Shown in pieces: positions 45,320-54,952 of a stretch of DNA of 64,000 nt. Location of the stretch: positions 1 through 64,000 of the forward strand of contig JAQGLY010000073.1 of NCBI GenBank assembly GCA_028292625.1, given 5' to 3'. The notes beneath the pieces were generated by a model, which had not been told where the DNA came from, ran no database searches, and saw only the letters and a list, made by a program, of their open reading frames with translations. The translations under genes were made by a program, and so were the position numbers. The DNA comes from Herbaspirillum sp. Lineage in GTDB: Bacteria; Pseudomonadota; Gammaproteobacteria; Burkholderiales; Burkholderiaceae_D. The stretch's first letter is position 1; every line of letters begins with the position of its first letter.

Positions 45320-46459
45320 TTACCATCCGTTAAAGCGTTGCCAGGCGGCGGTGATTTCGCGATCGGCTCCCAGCACATTGTAATGGCTATACTGGGCGGC
45401 GGTGGAGCAGGCATGGTTCGGCAGGATCCGCACCTGGGCGCCGACCGGCAGATGCGGCATGTTCGACCCGCTGCCGGAACGCAGCGCCACGATGCCATGC
45501 TCCTGGTTGGCGCCGATCAGAATCACATCTTCCAGCGGCTGGCCGTCGATGTCGCATACCACGCCGTAACCCTGATCGACCGTCTGCCTGGCGGTGCCGC
45601 GGTCGCGCGACATGGCCATCCAGCCGGCATCGATGAGGGTCCATCCCTTTTCGGCCTGATGGCCGATGACCGTGGCGAGCACGGACAAGGCGATGTCTTC
45701 GATACGGCACACGTTCAGGCCGGCCATTACCAGGTCGAAGAAAACGAAGACGCCGGTGCGCACCTCGGTCACGCCTTCCAGGTGTTCGGCAAACAGCGCC
45801 GTCGGCGTCGATCCCACGCTGACCGTCGGACAAGGAATGCCCACGGCGCGCAAGCGCTCGGCCGAACCGACCGTGGCGCTGCGTTCCTGCTCGGCGAGCT
45901 GACGGATCTCATCTGTGCTCTTGCAGTCGTAGGAGCTGCCCGCATGGGTCAGCACCCCGGCCACGTTGATCCCGGCGGCATGCAGCAGCAATCCGATGTC
46001 GGTCAGTTCCGGCGCATCCGGCTTGACGCCGGAGCGGTGTCCGTCCGAATCGATCTCGATCATGACATCGAAATCCTGCTTCGACGTGCGCGCGCAGTCC
46101 ACGACCATTTGCGCGGCTTCGAGACTGTCCAGAATGATCGTCAGCTTGACGCCTTGTTGCCGCAGCGCGATTACATGCGCCAGTTTGTTCGGCGCGATGC
46201 TCACGGCATACAGGATATCTTTCACGCCGTGCGCCGCGAAATAGTCCGCTTCGCGCAGCGTGGAAACGGTGATCGGACCTTCGGGCGTTTCCATCAGACG
46301 GCGTGTCACGTCGATGCATTTGTTGGTTTTCACATGCGGGCGGAACGAAACATTCAGACTGCGCAGCTTGTTCCGCATGCGCTCGATGTTGTGCTCCATT
46401 TTCGCTGGGTCGAGAATCAACGCCGGCGTTTCGCATTGTTCCAGAGTGTGCTTACTCAT
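45320..46459 (-). CDS. DSD1-family PLP enzyme (D-threonine aldolase / D-serine dehydratase-like), copy 1
   Basis: A 379-aa fold-type III PLP enzyme (alanine-racemase-like barrel): ETPALILDPAKMEHNIERM, FRPHVKTNKCIDVTRRL with the PLP lysine in HVKTNK, MIEIDSDGHRSGVKP, GVLTHAGSSYDC, EVRTGVFVFFDLVMAG, and a C-terminal metal site with HGIVAL and ILPNHACSTA (His-x-Cys, Zn/Mn in this family). Acts on beta-hydroxy-D-amino acids by retro-aldol cleavage or dehydration. Overlaps the D-aminoacylase gene by 4 nt. A second copy lies at 53831-54952. Confidence 0.9.
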   Translation of the reverse strand: MSKHTLEQCETPALILDPAKMEHNIERMRNKLRSLNVSFRPHVKTNKCIDVTRRLMETPEGPITVSTLREADYFAAHGVKDILYAVSIAPNKLAHVIALRQQGVKLTIILDSLEAAQMVVDCARTSKQDFDVMIEIDSDGHRSGVKPDAPELTDIGLLLHAAGINVAGVLTHAGSSYDCKSTDEIRQLAEQERSATVGSAERLRAVGIPCPTVSVGSTPTALFAEHLEGVTEVRTGVFVFFDLVMAGLNVCRIEDIALSVLATVIGHQAEKGWTLIDAGWMAMSRDRGTARQTVDQGYGVVCDIDGQPLEDVILIGANQEHGIVALRSGSGSNMPHLPVGAQVRILPNHACSTAAQYSHYNVLGADREITAAWQRFNGW

Positions 46460-47919
46460 TTCGGACTCCTCGCGGCTTCCCGTTTGAGTACCCGCCCCGG
46501 CCGCGCGCCGGACGCCTTGCCGTCTTTCCAGACGATCGCGCCGTTGACGATCACGGTGTCGATGCCGTGCGCCGCGGCGATGGGTTTGGCGAAGGTCGCC
46601 GCTTCATCGATGGTGTCGGCGTCGAACAGCGTGATGTCGGCAAACGCGCCTTCCCTGAGCACGCCGCGATCCTTCAGACCGAAATTCTTCGCCGTCAGGC
46701 CGGTCATCTTGTGGACCGCGGTTTCCAGCGAAAACAGGCCGAGGGAACGGCCGTAGTGGCCGAGTATGCGCGGGAACGTCCCCCACAGACGCGGGTGCGG
46801 CGCAGTGTCGTGCGGCAATCCGTCCGAACCGATCATCGTTTGATCGAACGCCAGAATGCGCTGCACGTCGGCTTCATCCATCCTGAAATAAATCCCGCCG
46901 GCCGGGAGCAACCGCTCGACCGCTTCTTCCTGCGATACGCCCATTTCCTTGACGATGTCGGACAGGTCCTTGCCGGCATACTGAGGGAGTGTTTTCGACC
47001 AGGTGACAATGACCCGCGAGGAGCTGGCCGCGCGGTCCGCCGAAAGAATGGTCGAACCTGCCAGGTAGGGGTAACAATCGAGACAGATGGTTTGCGTGGC
47101 CATGTTCTGCTCGATGAAGTCCAGCGTTTCCTTGGAGCGTCCGTAATTCGCCGGTCCCACCACTTTATGGTGCGAGATGACGACCGGCACATCTACCTCC
47201 CGGCCGACGCGGAAGCTTTCTTCCAGCGAGTCGATCACCTGGTCTGCTTCGTTGCGCATGTGCGTGCAATACAGGCCGTTGACCGCGGTCAGCGGACGGC
47301 AGATTTCGATGACTTCCTCGGTCGGCGCGGCGATCGCGGATTCGTAAAAGAGTCCGGTCGAAACTCCGATCGCGCCTGCCTCCACCGCCTCCTGCACCAA
47401 GGCGCGCATGCGCGCAATTTCGTCGGCGGTCGCCGGTTGTCCCAGGTCGTCCATTGTGGCCACGCGCAATGTCGTATGGCCTACCAGCAGCGCACAGTTG
47501 GTCGCCGCCGGATGGGCATCGAGTTCCGCGATGTAGGCGGCGAACGAGGGAAAGCGAAACCACTCGCCATTGTCATCCAGCAGATTGAGCGGCGGGGTCA
47601 CGGGTTGTGGAATTTGCGGCATCGGCGCCAGCGAAATGCCGCAATTTCCCGCCACCACCGTGGTGACGCCCTGACTGATTTTGGGCGTCATTTCCGGCGC
47701 TGACAGCATGATGCGGTCGTCATGCGTGTGGGCGTCGATGAAGCCCGGCGCCGCAACGCGGCCGGCGGCGTCCATTTCTACCTGGCCGCGCGCCGCCGCC
47801 AGATCGCCGATACGCGCGATGCGGTCGCCGCGGATGCCGATATCGCCATCGAAACGGAGGGCGCCCGTGCCATCGACTATGGTCGCGTTGCGGATGAGAA
47901 GATCGAATTGTTCTTGCAT
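46456..47919 (-). CDS. N-acyl-D-amino-acid deacylase (D-aminoacylase)
   Basis: A 487-aa amidohydrolase that releases D-amino acids from N-acyl-D-amino acids. IIRNA-type start LLIRNATIVDGTG, metal site GFIDAHTHDD (H-x-H), GNCGISLAP with the Cys ligand of D-aminoacylases, THMRNEADQV and VVISHHKVVG His ligands, and the catalytic Asp in MIGSDGLPHD followed by HPRLWGTFPRILG. The family usually prefers D-Glu, D-Asp or neutral D-residues; specificity cannot be read. First gene of the leftward operon; its promoter region carries operator copy 1. Confidence 0.93.
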   Translation of the reverse strand: MQEQFDLLIRNATIVDGTGALRFDGDIGIRGDRIARIGDLAAARGQVEMDAAGRVAAPGFIDAHTHDDRIMLSAPEMTPKISQGVTTVVAGNCGISLAPMPQIPQPVTPPLNLLDDNGEWFRFPSFAAYIAELDAHPAATNCALLVGHTTLRVATMDDLGQPATADEIARMRALVQEAVEAGAIGVSTGLFYESAIAAPTEEVIEICRPLTAVNGLYCTHMRNEADQVIDSLEESFRVGREVDVPVVISHHKVVGPANYGRSKETLDFIEQNMATQTICLDCYPYLAGSTILSADRAASSSRVIVTWSKTLPQYAGKDLSDIVKEMGVSQEEAVERLLPAGGIYFRMDEADVQRILAFDQTMIGSDGLPHDTAPHPRLWGTFPRILGHYGRSLGLFSLETAVHKMTGLTAKNFGLKDRGVLREGAFADITLFDADTIDEAATFAKPIAAAHGIDTVIVNGAIVWKDGKASGARPGRVLKREAARSPK

Positions 47920-47974
47920 CGGTGCACCTTTTCGTTTGAAGTGGGTTTGGAATGAAGACTTGGGGGGTATAAAA

Positions 47975-47989
47975 AGTAATATTATTTCA
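47975..47989 (-). promoter_or_regulatory. Operator copy 1 over the -10 box of the deacylase promoter
   Basis: GTAAT-ATT-ATTTC at 47976-47988 is a near-perfect copy of the palindrome at 48155-48167. On the minus strand a -10-like AATAAT (47981-47986) with -35-like TTGTGA (48004-48009, spacer 17) overlaps it. GTAAT-N3-ATTAC is the core of operators of HexR, an RpiR-family protein; an RpiR gene is in this cluster. Confidence 0.5.
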
Positions 47990-48153
47990 TAATGTGCGGG
48001 GATTCACAACGCCATATTTTGGTACGCGCCTGTCAAAAAAGGTGCGGCCTGCGCACCGTAAGAGTGAGTAACGACGGGCCTTTCCAGCCATAAACCAAAA
48101 ATTTTTCCGACGCTGCGCAGAGGTGTAAAAAACTATTTGCAAAAGCCAGAATA

Positions 48154-48168
48154 AGTAATAAGATTACA
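48154..48168 (+). promoter_or_regulatory. Operator copy 2 over the -10 box of the transport operon promoter
   Basis: AGTAATAAGATTACA: perfect inverted repeat GTAAT-AAG-ATTAC (48155-48167). It overlaps a possible -10 TAAGAT (48159-48164) placed 16 bp after TTGCAA (48137-48142). Occupation by the local RpiR regulator would block the rightward promoter. Confidence 0.55.
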
Positions 48169-48255
48169 TTTTTGAGATATTGACGAGCAGCCCCAGCGGT
48201 TGAAGTTGTGCTGCTTCATGAGCGAATTGCGTTGTGACATCCACCAGGAGATACC

Positions 48256-49824
48256 GTGGCCCCAAATCGTTTTCGTCGTTCCTTGCTGGGCAAGGCGTGT
48301 GCATCCGTCGCCTTGTGCGCTGCCCCGAGCGCTTTATTCTTTCCGGTTTCCGCCATGGCGGCGCCTGCCAAGGGCGGGGTGGCCAATCTGGCGATGGTCG
48401 GGGAAATTCTGTCGCTTGATCCAATGCTCACCTCCAGCGCATTGAGCGGCACCATTACCCAGCATATCTACGAGCCCCTGTTCACTTTCGACAGCAAGTG
48501 GAACCTCGCTCCGATGCTGGCCGAAACGATGCCGAACATTTCCAAGGATGGCCTGGTTTATACGATCGCGTTGCGCCATGGCGTGAAATTCCACAACGGC
48601 AAAGAGATGAAGTCCGACGACGTCGTCGCTTCGCTCAAGCGTTGGATGGATATGGCGCCGCGCGGCAAGACGCTGGCCACGGAACTGAAGTCGATCGAAG
48701 CCAAGGGGCCTTACACGGTTGTGATTTCCTTGAAGCATCCGTATGCGCCGCTGCTGTCGCAACTGGCGCTGCCGGCCGGTCTCGCAGGCATCATGCCCAA
48801 GGAAGTCATCGCCAATCCACTGACCGAATTCATCGGCACCGCCCCTTACAAGTTCAAGGAGCGCAAACCGGATCAATACCTGTTGCTGGTGCGTTTCGAC
48901 GGCTATACGCCGCGCAAGGAACCGGCCGACGGTTACGCCGGCAAGCGCGAAGCCCTGCTGGACGAATTGCGCTTCGTGCCGGTGCCGAACGCCAATACGC
49001 GCGTCGAAGGCGCGCTTTCCGGGCAATATCAATTTGCCGACCTGTTGCCGGTGGAAGCCAACAGGCGCCTCGACAACAATCCCAATGTGAAGCCTATCAT
49101 CACCGCACCGTTCGGCTACATCTACGTGGTGCTCAATACCAAACAAGGGGTGATGGCCAATCTGGGCGTGCGTCAGGCATTTCAGGAGGCATTGAACGAT
49201 ACCGTCATCATGACGGCCGCCTATGGCGACAAGCGTTTTTTCAGTGTCGAACCCAACCATTATCCGAAAGGGTCGCTGTTCTATTCCACCGCCGGCGCCG
49301 ACCGCTATAACCAAGGCGATGCGAAAAAGGCGGCGGCGATGCTGGCTACGGCCAAGTACAACGGCGCGCCGATCCGGCTGCTCGCCAGCCAGCAGTACGA
49401 CTTCCATTACCGGGTCTCGCTGGTGATGGCCGAGAATCTGAAGCAGGCCGGGTTCAAGGTCGATCTGCAGGTGGTCGACTGGTCGACCTTGCTGCAGCGC
49501 CGTAACGATCCGGCATTGTGGGATGTGTATGTCACCCACGGTTCCTTCCTGCCGGAACCCATGCTGTTGCCGCCGCAGTTGGGCAACGATGCGCCGGGCT
49601 GGTGGCGCACGCCGGCCAAGGACGCCGTGCTGAGCGCATTCAATACCGAAATCGATCCCGTCAAGCGCGGTGCGCTATGGGGACAGGTGCAAAACCTGGT
49701 GTATACCGAAGTGCCGTACATGCGTCTGGGCAGCTTCAACACCCTCACCGCGAAGTCGACCAAGCTGGACGGTTATGTGCCGATGGAATGGCCGTTCTTC
49801 TGGAACGTCGGCCTGAAAAAGTAA
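48256..49824 (+). CDS. Peptide-type ABC transporter substrate-binding protein (SBP family 5)
   Basis: A 522-aa periplasmic binding protein of the DppA/OppA family. Signal peptide about 1-35 with basic start NRFRRS, hydrophobic ALCAAPSALFFPVS and cleavage near AMA-AP. Family features: YEPLFTFDSKWNLAPMLAE, YTIALRHGVKFHNGKEMKSDDVVASLKRW, GTAPYKFKE, LGVRQAFQEALND. The start is GTG at 48256 with AGGAG five bases upstream. Expected to bind oligopeptides or N-acyl (D-)amino acids and deliver them to the importer encoded next. Confidence 0.95.
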   Translation: MAPNRFRRSLLGKACASVALCAAPSALFFPVSAMAAPAKGGVANLAMVGEILSLDPMLTSSALSGTITQHIYEPLFTFDSKWNLAPMLAETMPNISKDGLVYTIALRHGVKFHNGKEMKSDDVVASLKRWMDMAPRGKTLATELKSIEAKGPYTVVISLKHPYAPLLSQLALPAGLAGIMPKEVIANPLTEFIGTAPYKFKERKPDQYLLLVRFDGYTPRKEPADGYAGKREALLDELRFVPVPNANTRVEGALSGQYQFADLLPVEANRRLDNNPNVKPIITAPFGYIYVVLNTKQGVMANLGVRQAFQEALNDTVIMTAAYGDKRFFSVEPNHYPKGSLFYSTAGADRYNQGDAKKAAAMLATAKYNGAPIRLLASQQYDFHYRVSLVMAENLKQAGFKVDLQVVDWSTLLQRRNDPALWDVYVTHGSFLPEPMLLPPQLGNDAPGWWRTPAKDAVLSAFNTEIDPVKRGALWGQVQNLVYTEVPYMRLGSFNTLTAKSTKLDGYVPMEWPFFWNVGLKK

Positions 49825-49882
49825 GCCGCCGGCGGCCGAGGCCGCCCACGCTTCCATTATTTGTCAGTGAGGAACTCTAACC

Positions 49883-50824
49883 ATGGCACGTTACCTTGCC
49901 TCCCGTTTGGCCGGCATGATCGTGGTGATGCTGATCGTCGCGGTGCTGGTCTTTTTGATCACGCGGCTGGCGCCGGGCGACCCGGCCGCACTCATGCTGG
50001 GCGATGACGCCACACCGGCGGCGATCGCCAAACTGCGCACTTCGTACGGACTGGATAAGCCTTTGCCGGTGCAATTCGGCTATTGGATAGCCCAGGTGGC
50101 GCACGGCAATCTGGGGCAGTCGATCTTTTTGCAGCGCCCGGTCACCCAGGCGCTGGCGGAGCGCGCCGAGACGACGACGTTTCTGACCCTGTTTTCGATT
50201 GCCATCGCGGTCTTGATCGGCCTTCCCTGCGGCATCGTTTCGGCATATTGGCGCGGCGGCCGGATCGATCAATTGTTCACCGGCAGCGCGATGCTTTGCG
50301 CCAGCATCCCTAGTTTCTGGTTCGGCCTGATCCTGATCCAGTTCTTCGCGGTCAAGCTGGGCTGGTTTCCGGTGGCCGGCTATGGCGAGCCGGGTGCGCC
50401 GCTGGCGGACCGCCTGCATCATCTGATCCTGCCGGCGATCGTGCTGGGCGTGCTTAACTCCTCGCTGATCATCCGCTTTACCCGCGCCAGCATGCTCGAC
50501 GTGCTTGGCGACGATTACATCCGCACCGCCCGCGCCAAGGGTTTGCCGGAGCGGCGCGTGGTGTTGAAACATGCGCTGCGCAACGGACTGATTCCGATCA
50601 TCACGGTCATCGGCCTGACGTTCGCCCTGCTGATCGGCGGCGCGATCGTGACCGAAACACTGTTCGGCCTGCCCGGCATCGGCAATCTGGTGGTATCGGC
50701 CGTGCTGCGCCGCGATTATCCGGTGATCCAGGGCGCCTTGCTGGTGCTGGCCGGTTTGTATGTCCTGATCAATCTGGTGATCGACTTGCTGTACATGGTC
50801 GTCGATCCACGCGTGCGTTATTAA
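49883..50824 (+). CDS. ABC transporter permease, DppB type
   Basis: A 313-aa inner-membrane permease with about six membrane spans. LITRLAPGDPAALMLGDDATPAAIAKLRTSYGLDKP is the DppB/OppB N-terminal pattern, and the EAA loop contacting the ATPases is DYIRTARAKGLPERRVVLKHALRNGLIP. ETLFGLPGIGNLVVSAV is also typical. Second gene of the import operon. Confidence 0.95.
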   Translation: MARYLASRLAGMIVVMLIVAVLVFLITRLAPGDPAALMLGDDATPAAIAKLRTSYGLDKPLPVQFGYWIAQVAHGNLGQSIFLQRPVTQALAERAETTTFLTLFSIAIAVLIGLPCGIVSAYWRGGRIDQLFTGSAMLCASIPSFWFGLILIQFFAVKLGWFPVAGYGEPGAPLADRLHHLILPAIVLGVLNSSLIIRFTRASMLDVLGDDYIRTARAKGLPERRVVLKHALRNGLIPIITVIGLTFALLIGGAIVTETLFGLPGIGNLVVSAVLRRDYPVIQGALLVLAGLYVLINLVIDLLYMVVDPRVRY

Positions 50825-50830
50825 ACAGCG

Positions 50831-51718
50831 ATGACTACTTCCACCTCCACTTCTGTTTCTGCTTCTGCTTCCGGCGGTTTGGCGCTGGGACAATTCATGC
50901 GCAAGATGTTCCGGCGCAAGCTGGTGCTGGCCGGCGTGATCGTGCTGGCCATCGTGACCGTGATGGCGATCATTGCGCCTTTGGTCAGCGTCTACGATCC
51001 GATGGCGCTGAACATCCTCGATCGCCTGCTGCCGCCTAGCGCAGTGCATTGGTTCGGCACCGACGAATTCGGGCGCGACATATTCACCCGTGTGATTTAC
51101 GGCGGCCGCTATTCGCTGGTGATCGGCGCTTCGGTGGTCGTCATCTCGGTGCTGGGCGGCACTTTGTTCGGCTTGCTCGCCGGCTTCTTCCGGCGCCTGG
51201 ACGGTCCCATCATGCGCGTGGTAGACGCCATGATGTCGTTCCCCGATATCCTGCTGGCGATCGCGCTGGTCGCGGTGCTCGGCGCGTCGATGACCAATGT
51301 CGTGCTGGCGCTGTCGATCGTGTATGTGCCGCGGGTGGCGCGCGTGGTGCGCTCTTCGACGCTGGTGGTGCGCGAACTGCTGTTTATCGAAGCGGCCCGT
51401 GCGCTCGGCGTGTCCACCTGGCGCATCCTGTCGGTGCACGTGCTGAAAAACATCACATCGCCGATCCTGGTGCAGGGCACCTTCATCTTTTCCTATGCGG
51501 TGCTGGCCGAAGCGGGATTGTCCTTCCTCGGCGTCGGGGTGCCGCCGGATATTCCAACCTGGGGCTCGATGGTCTCCAGCGGCCAATCGTATGCCGACCA
51601 GGCGTTCTGGATGGTGCTCTTCCCCGGCCTGGCGATCGTCCTCTCCGCCCTGTCGCTGCAAATGGTGGGCGACGGGCTGCGCGATATGCTGGATCCCAAA
51701 TTGCGCAAGACGCTATGA
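50831..51718 (+). CDS. ABC transporter permease, DppC type
   Basis: A 295-aa second permease. A Ser/Thr-rich N-terminal tail precedes FMRKMFRRKLVLAGVIVL. HWFGTDEFGRDIFTRVIYGGRYSL is the DppC/OppC signature, and FIEAARALGVSTWRILSVHVLKN the EAA loop. FLGVGVPPDIPTWGSMVSSG follows. It starts 6 nt after dppB-type gene and forms the membrane heterodimer with it. Confidence 0.95.
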   Translation: MTTSTSTSVSASASGGLALGQFMRKMFRRKLVLAGVIVLAIVTVMAIIAPLVSVYDPMALNILDRLLPPSAVHWFGTDEFGRDIFTRVIYGGRYSLVIGASVVVISVLGGTLFGLLAGFFRRLDGPIMRVVDAMMSFPDILLAIALVAVLGASMTNVVLALSIVYVPRVARVVRSSTLVVRELLFIEAARALGVSTWRILSVHVLKNITSPILVQGTFIFSYAVLAEAGLSFLGVGVPPDIPTWGSMVSSGQSYADQAFWMVLFPGLAIVLSALSLQMVGDGLRDMLDPKLRKTL

Positions 51719-51730
51719 GAAGAGAACATC

Positions 51731-52759
51731 ATGAGTGAAGATATCCGGCAGCCGCTGCTAGAAGTAGTCAAGCTGCGAACCCATTTCCATACCGACGCCG
51801 GCGTCGTGAAGTCGGTCGATGACGTGTCGTTCAAGCTGTACCCCGGCGAGACGCTGGCCGTGGTGGGCGAATCCGGTTCCGGAAAATCGGTGACCAGCCT
51901 GTCCATCATGGGACTGATTCCTAATCCGCCCGGGCGCATTGTCGGTGGCGAGATCCGCTTTCGCCGCGCCAGCGGCGATGTGGTCGATCTGGTGCAGTTG
52001 CCGCCGCGCGAACTGCGCCAGCTGCGCGGCAAGGAAATCGCGATGATTTTCCAGGAGCCGATGACCAGCCTCAATCCGGTGTTTACCGTCGGCGACCAGA
52101 TTGCCGAAACGGTGCAGCTGCATCTGGGCAAAAGTCGCGCCGAAGCGCTCGTCCATGCCCGCCGCATGCTGGACCTGGTCGAAATACCGGCCGCCGGCCA
52201 ACGTCTGCACGAATACCCGCATCAATTGTCGGGCGGCATGCGGCAACGCGTGATGATCGCGCTGGCGCTGTCGTGCAACCCGTCGCTGCTGATCGCCGAC
52301 GAGCCGACCACCGCGCTGGATGTGACGATCCAGGCGCAAATCCTGATGCTGCTGGAAAAACTGCAGGCCGAAACCGGCACCGCCATCCTGTTCATCACGC
52401 ACAATCTCGGCGTCGTCGCCGAAATCGCCGATCGCATCGCGGTCCTGTACAGCGGCCATGTGGTCGAGCAGGGCACCGTGCGGCAATTGTTCAAGGCGCC
52501 GCGCCATCCTTATACGCAGGGTTTGCTCAATTGCCTGCCGAGCCGGGCGATCGCCTCCAGGGCAGCCGGCTCCGCGGGCCGGCCGACCCGGCTCAACGCC
52601 ATTCCCGGACAGGTCGCCAGTCCGCTGCATCCGCTGCCCGGCTGCCCATTCGCGCCGCGCTGCCATCTGGCCGAATCCGCCTGTCAAACCGCATTGCCCC
52701 CCTTGTTCGATGTCGCCGATGGCCAGCATTCGCGCTGTCTGCGCTGGAGTGAAGTATGA
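51731..52759 (+). CDS. ABC transporter ATP-binding protein, DppD type
   Basis: A 342-aa ATPase: Walker [10 protein letters not shown]-loop [10 protein letters not shown], signature LSGGMRQRV, Walker [13 protein letters not shown], switch His ILFITHNLG. The C-terminal oligopeptide-transporter domain has HPYTQGLL and the Cys cluster [14 protein letters not shown], which binds an iron-sulfur cluster in some DppD proteins. Its end overlaps the next gene by 4 nt. Confidence 0.96.
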   Translation: MSEDIRQPLLEVVKLRTHFHTDAGVVKSVDDVSFKLYPGETLAVVGESGSGKSVTSLSIMGLIPNPPGRIVGGEIRFRRASGDVVDLVQLPPRELRQLRGKEIAMIFQEPMTSLNPVFTVGDQIAETVQLHLGKSRAEALVHARRMLDLVEIPAAGQRLHEYPHQLSGGMRQRVMIALALSCNPSLLIADEPTTALDVTIQAQILMLLEKLQAETGTAILFITHNLGVVAEIADRIAVLYSGHVVEQGTVRQLFKAPRHPYTQGLLNCLPSRAIASRAAGSAGRPTRLNAIPGQVASPLHPLPGCPFAPRCHLAESACQTALPPLFDVADGQHSRCLRWSEV

Positions 52760-53742
52760 ACGCCCCATCCATGTCCGGAAACGGCCTGCCGGCCGAACCG
52801 ATGATCGAGATCGTCGGCCTGAAGAAATATTTCGGCCACCAGCATCGCCCGGTGCGCGCCGTCGACAACGTCAGCTTTTCGATCGCACGCGGCGAAGTCG
52901 TCGGCCTGGTGGGAGAGTCCGGTTCCGGCAAGAGCACCATCGGGCGCTCGATCCTGAAACTGATCGAGCCGACCGCCGGGCAAATCCTGTATCAGGGCAA
53001 GGATCTCGCCGGCCTCGGCCCGCGCGCCATGCGGCCCTACCGGCGCGATCTGCAAATTATTTTCCAGGACCCTTACGCCAGCCTCAACCCGCGCTTGCGC
53101 ATCGGCGCCATCATCGGCGAAGCGCTCGACACCCACAAGCTCAAGCAGGGCGCGGCGCGCCGCGAGCGCATCGCCGAACTGCTGCAGCTGGTCGGTCTTT
53201 CCGCCGAACACGTCAAGCGCTTTCCGTATGAATTTTCGGGAGGACAGCGGCAGCGCATCGGCATCGCCCGCGCGCTGGCGGTAGAGCCGAAGTTCATCGT
53301 CGCCGACGAACCGGTGTCCGCGCTGGATGTCTCGATCCAGGCGCAGGTGATCAATCTGCTGCAGGACTTGCGCCAGCAGTTCGGGCTGACCATGCTGTTC
53401 ATCTCGCACGATCTGGATGTGGTCGAATATCTGTGCGACCGCATCGTGGTGCTGTATCTGGGCCGGGTGATGGAAATCGCGCCCAGCGCGGAGCTGTATC
53501 GCGCACCGCGCCATCCGTATACCGAAGCGCTGCTGGGCGCTTCGCCGCGTCCCGATCCCGACGCCCGGCGCGAGCGCAAGCTGCTGCAGGGCGATATCCC
53601 CAGCCCGATCGATCCGCCTTCGGGCTGCGTCTTCCGCACCCGATGTCCTTATGCAATACCGGCATGCAGCGAGACGGTGCCGCCGCTGCGCGAAATTTCC
53701 CCCGGCCGTTGGAAAGCATGTCTGCGCGATGACGTTCTGTAA
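52756..53742 (+). CDS. ABC transporter ATP-binding protein, DppF type
   Basis: A 328-aa partner ATPase: Walker [11 protein letters not shown]-loop [15 protein letters not shown], signature FSGGQRQRI, Walker [13 protein letters not shown], switch His [16 protein letters not shown]-terminal HPYTEALL and [14 protein letters not shown]. Completes a five-gene Dpp-type importer (binding protein, two permeases, two ATPases). Confidence 0.96.
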   Translation: MNAPSMSGNGLPAEPMIEIVGLKKYFGHQHRPVRAVDNVSFSIARGEVVGLVGESGSGKSTIGRSILKLIEPTAGQILYQGKDLAGLGPRAMRPYRRDLQIIFQDPYASLNPRLRIGAIIGEALDTHKLKQGAARRERIAELLQLVGLSAEHVKRFPYEFSGGQRQRIGIARALAVEPKFIVADEPVSALDVSIQAQVINLLQDLRQQFGLTMLFISHDLDVVEYLCDRIVVLYLGRVMEIAPSAELYRAPRHPYTEALLGASPRPDPDARRERKLLQGDIPSPIDPPSGCVFRTRCPYAIPACSETVPPLREISPGRWKACLRDDVL

Positions 53743-53830
53743 GCCGACGGCCGTTTATACACATGATTTATAAGGAACCATACACCGTGCTGAACCAAAA
53801 AATATTCGCCATATCGCGTGGAGGCCGCGC

Positions 53831-54952
53831 ATGAGCCCATGGAGCGCAGCACAAGTCGGAGACGCGCGCAGCGAGATCGAGACGCCGGCGCTGATTCTCG
53901 ACCTCGACGCATTCGAGCGCAACCTGCAACGGATGGCGCAGGCGCTGGCCGGCAGCAAGGTGCGCTTGCGCGCCCACGCCAAAAGCCACAAGTGTCCGGA
54001 GATCGCGTTGCGCCAGATCGCGTTGGGCGCGGTGGGCGTGTGCTGTCAGAAGGTCAGCGAGGCCAGCATTTTTGTGGACGCGGGCGTCACCGATATCCTG
54101 ATCACCAACGAAATCGTCGGCGCCGGCAAGATCGCCCGCCTGATGACGCTGGCCCGCCGGGCGCGCATCGGCGTGCTGGTCGACCATCCGTTGCAGGTAC
54201 AGGCCCTGGCCGCCGCGGCGCAATCCCAGACCGAGGCGACGACGCTGGACGTCTACATCGAAATCGATGTCGGCGGCCGCCGTTGCGGTGTTGCATCGAC
54301 CGATGAGGCGGTGCGGCTGGCCGAACAGATCGCGGCCTCTCCGCCATTGCGTTTCGTCGGACTGCAGTGTTATTACGGCCCGGCCCAGCATATGCGCACG
54401 CCTGAGGAACGCGCCGCCGCCATCTCCAGCGCGGCCGACAAGGCGCGTGAAGTCAAGGCGGCCATCGAGGTACGCGGCATCGCAGTCGAGATCATCACCG
54501 GCGCCGGCACCGGCACCCTGATCCATGAACGCGACTCCGGCGTTTTCAACGAAATGCAGGCCGGTTCCTATGTCTTCCTGGACCGCGATTACGGCGACAA
54601 CCAGCGCGACGAGAACGACATCCCATTCGAGCATGCGATGTTTGTGCTGACCACCGTCATGAGCCGGCCCAGCGCCGAGCGGGCAGTGGTCGATGCGGGA
54701 TTGAAGGCGTCCAGCGTCGACTCCGGCATGCCGGGCGTGTGGCAGCGCAAGGATTTGCGCTTCCTGAAGGCCGCCGACGAGCACGGCGTGATCGAAACGC
54801 CGAATGCCGCCGCGCTGGCGCTGGGCGATAAATTGATGCTGGTGCCGGGTCACTGCGATCCGACCGCCAACCTCTACGACACGCTGGTATGTGTGCGCGG
54901 GGACAAGGTCGAAGCGCTGTGGCCGATCGCCGCGCGAGGGGCGCTGCTGTAA
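53831..54952 (+). CDS. DSD1-family PLP enzyme (D-threonine aldolase / D-serine dehydratase-like), copy 2
   Basis: A 373-aa fold-type III PLP enzyme: EIETPALILDLDAFERNLQRM, LRAHAKSHKCPEIALRQI with PLP lysine in HAKSHK, YIEIDVGGRRCGVAS, GLQCYYGPAQHM, TGAGTGTL, and the C-terminal metal site HGVIET and VPGHCDPTANLYD (H-x-D/C type). The metal-site region is closer to D-threo-3-hydroxyaspartate dehydratase and D-threonine aldolase relatives than copy 1. Located behind the importer and coupled to the regulator gene (TAATG). Different substrate preference from copy 1 is likely but unproved. Confidence 0.9.
   Translation: MSPWSAAQVGDARSEIETPALILDLDAFERNLQRMAQALAGSKVRLRAHAKSHKCPEIALRQIALGAVGVCCQKVSEASIFVDAGVTDILITNEIVGAGKIARLMTLARRARIGVLVDHPLQVQALAAAAQSQTEATTLDVYIEIDVGGRRCGVASTDEAVRLAEQIAASPPLRFVGLQCYYGPAQHMRTPEERAAAISSAADKAREVKAAIEVRGIAVEIITGAGTGTLIHERDSGVFNEMQAGSYVFLDRDYGDNQRDENDIPFEHAMFVLTTVMSRPSAERAVVDAGLKASSVDSGMPGVWQRKDLRFLKAADEHGVIETPNAAALALGDKLMLVPGHCDPTANLYDTLVCVRGDKVEALWPIAARGALL

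Larger units (their letters stand above)
47920..48255. other. 336-bp divergent promoter region of the D-amino-acid cluster
   Basis: No gene. It separates the leftward deacylase operon and the rightward transport operon and holds both predicted promoters, the two operator copies listed next, and a Shine-Dalgarno AGGAG (48246-48250) for the GTG start at 48256. Confidence 0.8.

Noticed and set aside
44975-46756. 593-codon plus-strand frame
   Set aside because: Antisense to RidA, the DSD1-type enzyme and the deacylase, all of which have clear motifs on the minus strand.
49877-51661. 594-codon minus-strand open frame
   Set aside because: Antisense to the two permease genes; His/Arg/Gln-rich translation typical of a shadow frame.
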